A stretch of 64,000 nt of DNA from positions 1 through 64,000 of the forward strand of contig RPFO01001891.1 in the NCBI GenBank assembly GCA_009746045.1, read 5' to 3'. The stretch comes from Mesostigma viride. Its lineage: Eukaryota; Streptophyta; Mesostigmatophyceae; Mesostigmatales; Mesostigmataceae. Below the pieces are notes generated by a model. It was not told the DNA's origin and did no database searches. It worked only from the letters and a program-made list of their open reading frames with translations. Shown one piece after another: positions 54,591 through 63,115 of the stretch (positions are counted from its first letter, which is position 1; every line of letters begins with the position of its first letter). The position numbers and the translations under genes were made by a program.

Positions 54591-55334
54591 ATGGCGATCG
54601 TCAGTGGTCGAGCTCCTTTCACCCGCGCGTTGTTCGACTTGGCGAGAGAGACCGACACGTTTTGGATGTTTGCGCTGAAACCCTGTTCAATTCTGGAAGT
54701 GGACCCCAAGAAGGAAATCAAGGTCCGGAAGAGCGACCGAATGGTCCATGCCCAGGACTTGACGGCGGCAGCGTCCAACGGGAAGAAGCGCTTCGAAAGT
54801 TGGTTTCGTCTTGACGGTTCTAAGGCCTTCATATCGGCTCTGGAGAGGTCAACACATCACTGTGTGGGCCTCATGGGGGGTGAGGCGACCCCTCCTCAGA
54901 CAGTTTTTCCCGTGGTGAAGATCATGAGGACCGGCCCAGTTGACGAGCGAGGCGCGTGGATCCATGTCGATTTGGTGGACAAAGTCGTCGAATGGGCCAA
55001 GCAACCACCGGTACAACAAAGAGAGTCACCCGTTCAAGAACGAGTGTCACAAGCCATGCCGGGTAGTGAGCGCGAAGTACAATGCCCTGCCGGTGTGATT
55101 GACATCATTGCCCATGACCCTCCCGTCATCGTGGAAGTGAAAGAAGCTAAAGATTGGATGAAGGGCATCGGACAGCTCTTCAGTTACGGGCATTACTTTC
55201 CGGGGTACCAAAAACGTTTATTCATCTTTCGGACTGGCAAGGTAAACCCTGAACATATCCGAACCATCGAACAAGTTTGTGAAGGATGCGGCATCGAACT
55301 CGCACTAGACGAGGACTTTTACGACGATGTATGA
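54591..55334 (+). CDS. KilA-N plus PD-(D/E)XK nuclease-like protein
   Basis: 247 residues, intact. KilA-N at ~41-137: KEIKVRKSDRMVHAQDLTAA, KRFESWFRLDGSKAFISALE, GAWIHVDLVDKVVEWA. Nuclease-like module at ~150-247: EVQCPAGVIDIIAHDPPVIV with D171, EVKEAKDWMKGIGQLFSYGH with E182 and K184, then GYQKRLFIFRTGKVNPEHIR. KilA-N is a known viral DNA-binding domain, and PD-(D/E)XK is the restriction-endonuclease fold. The combination suggests a DNA-targeted nuclease. The AT-rich coding sequence differs from most neighbours. Confidence 0.85.
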   Translation: MAIVSGRAPFTRALFDLARETDTFWMFALKPCSILEVDPKKEIKVRKSDRMVHAQDLTAAASNGKKRFESWFRLDGSKAFISALERSTHHCVGLMGGEATPPQTVFPVVKIMRTGPVDERGAWIHVDLVDKVVEWAKQPPVQQRESPVQERVSQAMPGSEREVQCPAGVIDIIAHDPPVIVEVKEAKDWMKGIGQLFSYGHYFPGYQKRLFIFRTGKVNPEHIRTIEQVCEGCGIELALDEDFYDDV

Positions 55335-55588
55335 GAGTAACGATGGTAGGACTTGAGTCATAAACCGTAAACATTATGAACATTTAATAAATAAACTTCG
55401 TCTTTGTCAGGTTCATGTTGGGGTATCTCAGTGCCTCTGCAAGGCCGCGATAAAGGTCTTTGACCAATCACTAGTTTTAAAATCGCTTCTGCTCCTTGGA
55501 AGATTCAAGGGTAGATCCCATTATGCACCACAGGTAGATGATCTGTGATGGGGGGATTCCCATTTCAGGGCACGGCGATCGTGGCCAA
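55335..55588. other. Intergenic region between convergent genes
   Basis: No gene found. It contains AATAAATAAAC at 55386, a likely polyadenylation signal for the KilA-N nuclease-like gene. Confidence 0.4.
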
Positions 55589-58238
55589 TCAAGCGGCCAG
55601 TCTTGCGCGGCCCTCGCGATTGAAACACCTGTTCGCGTCCATCAGGCGTTTATTGGGCCCGGCAAACTCCAGGCCCCTGTACTCCCTTGCCTCCTCGTAG
55701 TACCCCAGCTCGCCCAAACCGGGCCCGAGCTTCTCCAGTATCCTCCTCGCCGCCTCCTCGGGATCGCTCCCCTTGCCGACCATGGCGCGGTGGCGGTCGT
55801 GGAAGAGGCTCATCACGGCACTCATCCCGTCCGTGAAGGTGTCCCTCGTTGCCTGGCTCCTCTTGGTCAGCCCCTGGTCGCGCCTGTAATCCGCGGTCTG
55901 CTCGTACCCGGTCACCAGCCGGTTGCCCGTGTTGTTCACGGACGCGTACACGCGCGCGGGCACCGCGCGGAGGCTGCTTTCCTTGATGGCACGCATGTCC
56001 AGCTTCGTCAGCTCGCACGCCTTCACGCGGGGGGCGCCGTCCACCTGCTGGCGGGTCAGAGGCACGAAGGCCTGTCCCGTCTTCTCCTCGTACCTGTCCA
56101 GCAGGTCCTGGATCAGCGCAGGGTCCACCTCCAGGTACCGCTCCAGCAGGACCGCCATGTTAACTCGTCGTCTGTCCCAACTCAGTCCTCACAGGAGGAC
56201 TGAGTTGACAACTTTCAACCGCGTGTAGCGACTAGGTGGGGGGTCCATCCCAAATGTTTTGATGTGGATCGGGGGTGTACTAGATGTCATTTTGTTGGCA
56301 AAAATACTGCATATGTGAAAACTTGACCCGAACACCTGAAAATTACACGGACGTTGGGCACCGCTCGCGAATTTGCATTTTTCGGGATAAGAACGAGTGG
56401 GAAAAATTCAATCAAATCCTGGTGCATGAAGAAAAAATATAGGCATGTAAACAATATAGTTCTTGAAACGTGGCAAAAAACTGGGCTCACTTTGGCCACT
56501 GCAACTGCCTGAAACAATTAAAAAACTCTCAGTCCTCAGGAGAGGAATGGGGCTTTTGCTAACTTTGCTAGCATGTAAGTGCGGTCATACTACACAATAC
56601 CGTGGCCACCAACCATCCCAATCAACTCATTTCCCTTCAAGCATTACAGGACAACACACTTGCATCATCATACTTCAGGTATATCATACCTTATCATGTA
56701 GTGAGAGCCTATGCATGCATGTAGGGAATGGGCTTGGATACCTACCAACAAAGGGTTATGTTATAAGTGTCAACCACCAATATAATGGGTAGGTTAAGCA
56801 TATTTCCATTGTTTCTAACAACAATAGATATGGCTATAACTGTTTTGCCTTGCCATGATGTGGCCAACATATTTGCTGGCACATGATGGCAGTGGTTTGT
56901 CACCAAGACTTTTCACTCACCCGTAAAAGCTTGAATGCACCCTTGACGCAGCCCGTGGCCACACAATCATGCAGTATGAACGTAGCAAGAGAATAACTAA
57001 CATCTACGAAGGTGTTTAAACCTAATCACAGCTCCTAAAACCCTGCACAACTACACTGGGTTAAGGCAAATGCCTGCTAACATCATCTGAAAAGGGGGTT
57101 TTAGAGAGGGGCAGGCAACGGTCAAGAAACAGCATCAAGACCTGAACCTGACAACGCCTCGCAAGCTTAAACTCATGTACGAACATCAAGGAACGAAGAG
57201 GCAACGATTATCCGGCTTTACCTGGCACGGCTGGCGTTACCTTGGCCCAGGCGGTGCCCGCAAAAGTGGCACTCTTCGGCACATAGACCATGACGTGACA
57301 GAATGGTCGAAATCATCAAATATATACTGTCACTCAATTTATTCTAATACAATGCATGTTAAAATGTAGAAAGAAACCTATCAGCCATTGAAATTGCGCC
57401 GGAAAGCAAGCGCCGTCATCAATTCCGTCGACCTGCCTTATCGCAGATTTTTCCAGCAAGAACAGTGCCGACACCGGGTAAATCGCATCCCCGCGAGCTA
57501 AAAATTGATTTTTATCATCTTTAGGGCATGTTAAATCTATTTCCTGAGTTTGGACAGCTAACTCGTCCGCAAACGTAAACTGCATGCATGGGCGCGAGCC
57601 GCCATGGCTAGGTCGTGCATTTCCGGAACTCGCGTTTCACGTGGAAAAGTACCCTTACCACCTGTACTTTGACCGTACATTTAGCCGCTCATACCAAATC
57701 CAAAAAAATCCCAAAAATATGTCCAAGAAAGATCTTTTCACGTAGTATTTGAATAAATTTTGAGAGAATTTTTTTGACAAACATTCTGACCGTGGCGAAT
57801 TTTCTACGAAACCCAAAAACTCGGTCCTCTAGAGAGGACTGAGTTCAACTCAGTCCTCCGTAGAGGACCAGGGACAGACGACGAGTTAAGGCGGAAGGCG
57901 GCCGCCTTCCTCCCGGGCAGCAGCTGGATGATCTGGATGATCCCCTGCCGACCGGCGACCGGCGTGTCCCGCTGCCCCTGACCGGCAAATCGGAAGTGAT
58001 CACAAACCACGGAAATTTCCGAGTGGACCTTCTCGAGCCTTGACAAGTACTCGGATGCGTTTGAGCTCGCCTTTTTTGCGAATATGCCATCTGCATCCAT
58101 AAAACAGATGGATGAGATAGCGTCGATCACCGAAATCCTACCATCCGGCGTCACCCGGATCTTGTTCGCGAATGGGTCGTTCGCGCCCTCCGGCAAGGGA
58201 GTGGATGGCTGCAAGTAATTTATAATCGCTGTCGACAT
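55589..58238 (-). pseudogene. Bro-like family member split by a DNA transposon
   Basis: The 5' part (58238 down to ~57890) starts MSTAIINYLQPSTPLPEGAN and has NKIRVTPDGRISVIDAISSI and FAGQGQRDTPVAGRQGIIQI. The 3' part (56159 down to 55589) starts MAVLLERYLEVDPALIQDLL and has SQATRDTFTDGMSAVMSLFH and PNKRLMDANRCFNREGRARL. The mobile element at 56164-57885 lies between them. Its promoter (58260-58292) and 5' end are close to those of Bro-like D. The two halves are otherwise very similar to D, so the insertion is recent. Confidence 0.85.
56164..57885. mobile_element. 1.7-kb TTAA-flanked non-autonomous DNA transposon
   Basis: Terminal inverted repeats CTCGTCGTCTGTCCC (56164-56178) and GGGACAGACGACGAG (57871-57885) match perfectly over 15 bp. 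TTAA flanks both sides (56160-56163 and 57886-57889), as in piggyBac-type insertion; because TTAA is palindromic, a TA duplication with ends one base longer is also possible. Subterminal palindromes AACTCAGTCCTC...GAGGACTGAGTT occur at both ends. The interior is AT-rich with no long frame, so it is non-autonomous. Composition is unlike the virus and suggests a host element. Confidence 0.88.
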
Positions 58239-58259
58239 CTTCACATGTTTGCATTAATT

Positions 58260-58292
58260 AAGAGAAATATTGCAGTCCCAAATAAGCGCGCC
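58260..58292 (-). promoter_or_regulatory. Shared Bro-type promoter motif (gene 58238)
   Basis: Minus strand: GGCGCGCTTATTTGGGACTG then CAATATTTCTCT, ~22 bp before the ATG near 58238. It matches the motif at 28649-28679 most closely. Confidence 0.7.
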
Positions 58293-58322
58293 GGGTGCTC
58301 ATAACTTGTATTTATTACACGT

Positions 58323-59018
58323 TTACATTATGTTAGGGTTCTGAAGCTCAATGCTGGCGTCCAGCGTCAGCTCGATCTGGTGCATGTCACAGACCCTTTG
58401 CAGGACAAGCAGCCTCTGCGCGGAAACATTGACCGAGGCGGGGGTGCGGAACAGATGAAGCCTCTTCTTGAAGTCGGGGTAATCCAAGCCGTACCCCAGC
58501 AGCTGTCCGATGCCGTGGAGGCCGGAACCGAACTCCTTGACCTCGATCAGGACCTTCGTGTCGCGGCAGAGGATATCGATGATCCCGGCCTCGCACTTCA
58601 CCTCGCGCTCCCCTCCCAGCTTCTCGGCAAGCACGGCTTGCACGTCCTTCTCGACTCCCCTTTTCCGTTTCCGTGTGAGGGGACCAGAGATCGCGTGCAC
58701 GAGCTCGTCCATATTCTTGGCGTTCTTCACTTTCTCAGCTGTATCGAGGGTGATGGTGGGTATAGAAAGAGCGATCTTCACAAGCCCTTCGAACTTGGCA
58801 ACCGGCGTGTCTCGCTGCCCTTGACCAGAGAACCGGAAATACCCCAACATCCCTTCGTGTTCATTCTTCAGGCGCGAGAAGGCGTGGCTGGCCACCTGAC
58901 TTGCATGCCCACTGGCCCCTTTATGAAAGCGCCCGTTTTCGCTTGTGAACAATGCGATTTTGATGACGTCGATCACGGAGATCCGTCCGTCGGGGGTCAC
59001 GCGGACTCTTGCGGACAT
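58323..59018 (-). CDS. Bro-like N-module fused to PD-(D/E)XK nuclease-like module
   Basis: 231 residues from ATG at 59018 (MSARVRVTPDGRISVIDVIK). Bro-like words: HASQVASHAFSRLKNEHEGM, FRFSGQGQRDTPVAKFEGLV. Nuclease-like words: REVKCEAGIIDILCRDTKVL, IEVKEFGSGLHGIGQLLGYG, LDYPDFKKRLHLFRTPASVN. It is a close paralogue of protein F (47364), sharing the D-x10-E-x-K signature. The start is preceded by repeated CGTCCGCGGACGT words, also found before F. Confidence 0.8.
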   Translation of the reverse strand: MSARVRVTPDGRISVIDVIKIALFTSENGRFHKGASGHASQVASHAFSRLKNEHEGMLGYFRFSGQGQRDTPVAKFEGLVKIALSIPTITLDTAEKVKNAKNMDELVHAISGPLTRKRKRGVEKDVQAVLAEKLGGEREVKCEAGIIDILCRDTKVLIEVKEFGSGLHGIGQLLGYGLDYPDFKKRLHLFRTPASVNVSAQRLLVLQRVCDMHQIELTLDASIELQNPNIM

Positions 59019-59178
59019 CTTCTTAACACCTTGCGGGCGTCCGCGGACGTTTTTTTCGCGGCCTCGCGGACGTTTCCGGACGTCTTCGCGTCGGATCACG
59101 GCGCGATCCCCTCCGTCCTCGCCCCTGTCGGCCGCTGATGTCCTTCGAATATTTTCGCAGCCGGGTGTACTCGAGGAC

Positions 59179-60196
59179 ATGGCGCGGCGGAGAGCGACCC
59201 GAAGACACAGGGTGCGGGCGGACGACCCGGGGGACGACGACGGCCTGGGGGACCTGGACCTGGACGAGCTGGCCCGCTTCGAGGAGGCCGAGCCCGGTGA
59301 CCCGCTTACCATGGCCGAGATGCCCACCTTAGAGCAGGGAGCGTGGGAGGAACTCGACGAGGCGGGACCAGGACCAGACGACTTTTTCGACCTGGACGCG
59401 TACGAGAAGGAGCGATCCGCCCAGGCGGGTGACGAGGAGGGGGCGGGCGGCAACAGGCGCAGAGGCAGGAAACACAAAGAGAAGCCAGCAATCGCAAAGC
59501 CCGGGAAAGATACGCTGAACTGAAAAAGAGAAAGGATCCCGACGACATCGCGCGATCGGAAGCCAAAAATCGCAAAGCCCGGGAAAGATATGCTGAACTG
59601 AGAAAGAGCAAGGACCCCGACGACACTGCATGGGTAGAAAAAGTCCGGGCTAGGGGTAGACAATGGCTTGAAAAGAACGCCAAGGAAGGGCAGGAGACGA
59701 ATCGCGAAGTCAAAAATCGCAAATTGAGGGATTCACGCGCCAAACTGAGAAAGAGCCAAGACCCAGCCGCCGTCGAATGGGCGGAAAAAGAACGGGCCTT
59801 GAAGAAGGAAAGGGAGAAACGACGCACCGAACTATTAAAGAGCCAAGACCCAGCTGCCACCGTCGCATGGGCGGAAAAACGACGGGCCAGTAAGCTAGAA
59901 TCCCAGCGTCTCCGACGGATGGCGAAGAGATCCGCCGCCACGGAAAGCGGTCCCTCTCGACGACAAAGCCCTCCTCAGCCGGAACTGCCACAACAGATAC
60001 CCGCCGACCCCAGGTGGCTGGTCCCCCACCCGCCAGCGAGCAGGAGAGGCGACACCGGGACAAAGGCAAGGCGGGGGCGGACCCGGAAGCGGCCTACCGA
60101 TGGTGGATGGACAACTACGGCCCGCCACCGCCCTCGCCACCGGACCCCGGCCACCCCACCGCCGCCAGGCGGGTCAGAAGGGCGCGAGCCCGATAA
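59179..60196 (+). pseudogene. KSKDPDD-repeat gene, copy 1 (broken)
   Basis: Starts MARRRATRRHRVRADDPGDD. The acidic N-terminus (DLDLDELARFEEAEPGDPLT) and DDFFDLDAYEKERSAQAGDE are shared with copy 2. Coding-like sequence continues in other frames with K-S-x-D-P repeats and an end resembling EAAYRWWMDNYGPPPPSP. About three breaks. It lies just upstream of copy 2, a tandem duplication. Confidence 0.65.
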
Positions 60197-60219
60197 TTTT
60201 CGCAGACATGTATCAAAAC

Positions 60220-61272
60220 ATGGCGCGGCGGAGAGAGCCCCGAAGACACAGGGTGCGGGCGGACGATCCGGGGGACGACGACGGCCTGGGGGACCTGGAC
60301 CTGGACGAGCTGGCCCGCTTCGAGGAGGCCGAGCCCGGTGACCCGCTTACCATGGTCGAGATGCCCACCTTAGAGCAGGGAGCGTGGGAGGAACTCGACG
60401 AGGCGGGACCAGGACCAGACGACTTTTTCGACCTGGACGCGTACGAGAAGGAGCGATCCGCCCAGGCGGGTGACGAGGAGGGGGGCGGGCGGCAACAGGC
60501 GCAGAGGCAGGAAACACAAAGAGAAGCCAACAATCGCAAATGGAGGGAACTACGCGCCGCACGATGGAAGAGCCAAGACCCAGACGACATCGCATGGGTG
60601 GCAAAAGAACGGGCCAGGTATAAGGAAAGGAGTAAACGACTCTCCGAACTGAGAAAGAGCAAGGACCCCGACGACATTGCACGGGCCAAAAAATCCCGGG
60701 CCTACAATAGACAATGGCTTGAAAAAACCGCCAAGGAAGGGCAGGAGACGAATCGCGAAGTCCAAAATCGCAAATGGAGGGAACTACGCGCCGCACGATG
60801 GAAGAGCCAAGACCCAGACGACATCGCATGGGTGGCAAAAGAACGGGCAAAATTTAAGGAAGTGGATAAACGACGCGCCGAACTGAGAAAGAGCAAGGAC
60901 CCAGCCGCCGTCGAATGGGCGGAAAAGGACCGGGCCAGGAAAGTAGAATCTCGCCGACGGATGGCGAAGAGATCCGCCGCCCCGGAAAGCGGTCCCTCTC
61001 GACGACAAAGACCCCCTCCTCCCCAGCCGGAACCGCCACAACAACAACAGATACCCGCCGACCCCAGGTGGCTCGTCCCCCACCCGCCAGCGAGCAGGAG
61101 AGGCGACACCGGGACAAAGGCAAGGCGGGGGCGGACCCGGAAGCGGCCTACCGATGGTGGATGGACAACTACGGCCCGCCACCGCCCTCGCCACCGCCAC
61201 CGGACCCCGGCCACCCCACCGCCGCCAGGCGGGTCAGGAGGCCACAGAGTGCCGTGCGGAGGCGGCGCTGAA
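60220..61272 (+). pseudogene. KSKDPDD-repeat gene, copy 2 (mostly open)
   Basis: Starts MARRREPRRHRVRADDPGDD (60220; 60208 also possible). After the acidic N-terminus, a 26-27-residue helical unit repeats five times: RAARWKSQDPDDIAWVAKER, SELRKSKDPDDIARAKKSRA, RAELRKSKDPAAVEWAEKDR. The C-terminal frame changes before a natural-looking end PEAAYRWWMDNYGPPPPSPP, so about one break. The repeat unit looks like a small basic helix pair; function unknown. Confidence 0.6.
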
Positions 61273-61313
61273 TACCGTGCATTTGCGCTCACTGTATTGC
61301 ATCCATCGAGGTT

Positions 61314-62432
61314 TTATTCATCATTATTATTATTACGCGTCGTTCCTAGCGCCCTCCGGGCCACCCCCGTCACCCACACCGTGCGCTTCTCCTCCTCCCC
61401 GCTGCCCATGCGCACGTTTCCTGTCACGGCGACCCCGTGGGGGGCCAGCAGGGCGGCCAGGTCCGCGTTGGGCACTCGCCGCGTCATGCGGCTGCCGTTC
61501 TGGAGGTACTCCACGAAGAACAGGCGGCGGAACTCCGCCAGCGGCAGGCGCCCGCCGCGTTCCAGGACCACCAGGTCGCTGTGCTGCAGGAACAGCCGCA
61601 GGTACGTGTCCAGCGCCGCCGCCTCGCGCTCCTTGCCCTCCTCCTCGCGCCCGCCCCGCGCCTCGCCCGACCCCTGCAGGTCGTGCTCCTCCTCCTCCGC
61701 CGACCGCCACTTCAGCCGCGCCGTCAGCGCGTCGCCCGCCTGGTTGTCGCGCAGGCGCCAGCGCGAGGACGAACCCTGCTTGCGGCTGAACGCCGCCGTG
61801 AGCCGCTCGCGGATCTCGCGGACGCGCTCGTTCATCCACGCGGGGGGCGCGCCGCCCACCTTCGCCATGTGCGCGCGGATCTCGCGCAGGCCCTTCAGGT
61901 CCGCCATCTCGCCCTCGGGGTAGCCGTGGCACTCCTCCAGGAACGACTCCTCCTCCTCCGTGATCTCCGCGAACAGCCCGTGCTCGCCCGCGTACGCGCT
62001 CACCCACCTGCGCATCTCCTCGCGCCTCTTGCCCGCCTCGCGGGCAGCCAGGAAACGCTCCCCGTTGAACCAAGGGGGGAACGGCTTCACCTCCCCGTCC
62101 GAGGGCACGGGAGCCGGATGGACCAGCGACACGTTCTGCGCCCAGTACCACCCCCCGCTCTCGCCCCCAGCGACCCCCGCCACGTGCATCAGCACGCCCC
62201 CCTTGCCCGCCAGCACGCCGGACCACAGGGCCAGGTCGTCCGCCCCCGGGCAGGGGCCTGCCAGCCGGGACGCGGCGTACGGGGGCAGACCCTTCGCCGC
62301 GAGGAACGCGTTGAAGGCGTCCGCCAGCTTGCCCGCCACCGGCCACTCCTGGATGTGCGACGACGGCTGCACGCACGCGCCCACGAACTCGCACATCAGA
62401 CGCGCCTCGGACAACCAACCCGGATGCATCAT
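61314..62432 (-). CDS. Unknown protein whose start lies in the inverted repeat
   Basis: 372 residues, starting MMHPGWLSEARLMCEFVGAC. Mixed alpha/beta with Trp-rich segments (GGESGGWYWAQNVSLVHPAP). A C-terminal piece (LRLFLQHSDLVVLERGGRLP LAEFRRLFFVEYLQNG) looks like a winged-helix-type region as found at the end of D5-like primases or in other DNA-binding proteins; that is weak. The first 25 codons and the promoter (62462-62490) lie within the 693-bp inverted repeat and are duplicated at the left end. Confidence 0.6.
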   Translation of the reverse strand: MMHPGWLSEARLMCEFVGACVQPSSHIQEWPVAGKLADAFNAFLAAKGLPPYAASRLAGPCPGADDLALWSGVLAGKGGVLMHVAGVAGGESGGWYWAQNVSLVHPAPVPSDGEVKPFPPWFNGERFLAAREAGKRREEMRRWVSAYAGEHGLFAEITEEEESFLEECHGYPEGEMADLKGLREIRAHMAKVGGAPPAWMNERVREIRERLTAAFSRKQGSSSRWRLRDNQAGDALTARLKWRSAEEEEHDLQGSGEARGGREEEGKEREAAALDTYLRLFLQHSDLVVLERGGRLPLAEFRRLFFVEYLQNGSRMTRRVPNADLAALLAPHGVAVTGNVRMGSGEEEKRTVWVTGVARRALGTTRNNNNDE

Positions 62433-62461
62433 GGCGCGACACTGATATGCCGAACGACGAG

Positions 62462-62490
62462 ATTATTTTTGCGCGACCATAAACGCACGC
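62462..62490 (-). promoter_or_regulatory. Promoter-like motif (gene 62432), right repeat copy
   Basis: Minus strand: GTGCGTTTATGGTCGCGCAA then AAATAATC, 30 bp before the ATG at 62432; identical to 4873-4900. Confidence 0.5.
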
Positions 62491-62730
62491 ACACCGCCAG
62501 CGGAGACTGACACGGACTTGCCACTCGTACTCTCGATCACGGACTCGCGCGCGGGGACAGACAATCACGCGCGGGGGGAACAGGGAAACAGACAAGCACT
62601 CGGCGCGGAACGGGGGACACGCAGGGGGGAACGGGGGAACACGCAGGGGGGACACGCTGCGGGGTCCCCAAGCACTCGGCGCGGAACGGGGGGACACGCA
62701 GGGGGGAACAGGGGGAAAAGAGGGGGTCAC

Positions 62731-62812
62731 TCACGCAGTTGCTGGGAAGGGTTTAGGGGTGCCTTAGCCACGGTGAAAGCCACCCTAAAGCCTTCCCAGC
62801 AACTACGTGAGC
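62731..62812. repeat. Imperfect 82-nt hairpin inside the right inverted repeat
   Basis: Mirror of 4549-4630: CTCACGCAGTTGCTGGGAAG at 62731 pairs with CTTCCCAGCAACTACGTGAG at 62812, with a few mismatches and a short loop. Confidence 0.7.
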
Positions 62813-63115
62813 TACCCCCCCAGAGCCTCTGCAGCCCCCAGTCCCCCTGGACCCCCTAGACCCCCTAGACCCCTTGGACCCCCCGGAGCCCCCGGTCCGA
62901 ACAGAAGTCCTGTAATCTCCACCGCCGCCGTCGCCTGTCCCGGCCCCGGGAGGCGGCGAAGGGGCAAACGAGGGGGGAGAAGGTAATCCACCTCCGACCG
63001 GCGAGAGGGGCCGGAGAGGCCCCGCCGATTTCGCTCGCCCCCCGCCCCGGGTCGCGCGGGCGGACGCGGCGATCCTTGACCGCCGCGGTGACAAAGCTCT
63101 TGATGGCCTTGTCCT

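Larger units (their letters stand above)
62358..63050. repeat. 693-bp inverted repeat, right copy (ITR-like)
   Basis: Reverse complement of 4311-5003 with the same length. The inner edge cuts the N-terminal part of the gene at 61314-62432, and the outer edge at 63050 is followed by unrelated sequence with a partial gene. It carries the imperfect hairpin at 62731-62812 and the outer 253 bp shared with the palindrome. Confidence 0.9.

Noticed and set aside
56164-57885. Firm assignment to piggyBac
   Set aside because: TTAA flanks fit, but the ends do not start with the usual CCC and no transposase is present, so only a TTAA-flanked element is claimed.
61333-62730. 465-codon minus-strand frame
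   Set aside because: A shadow of the 61314-62432 gene; it reads Gly/Arg/Pro-rich and shows no domain.
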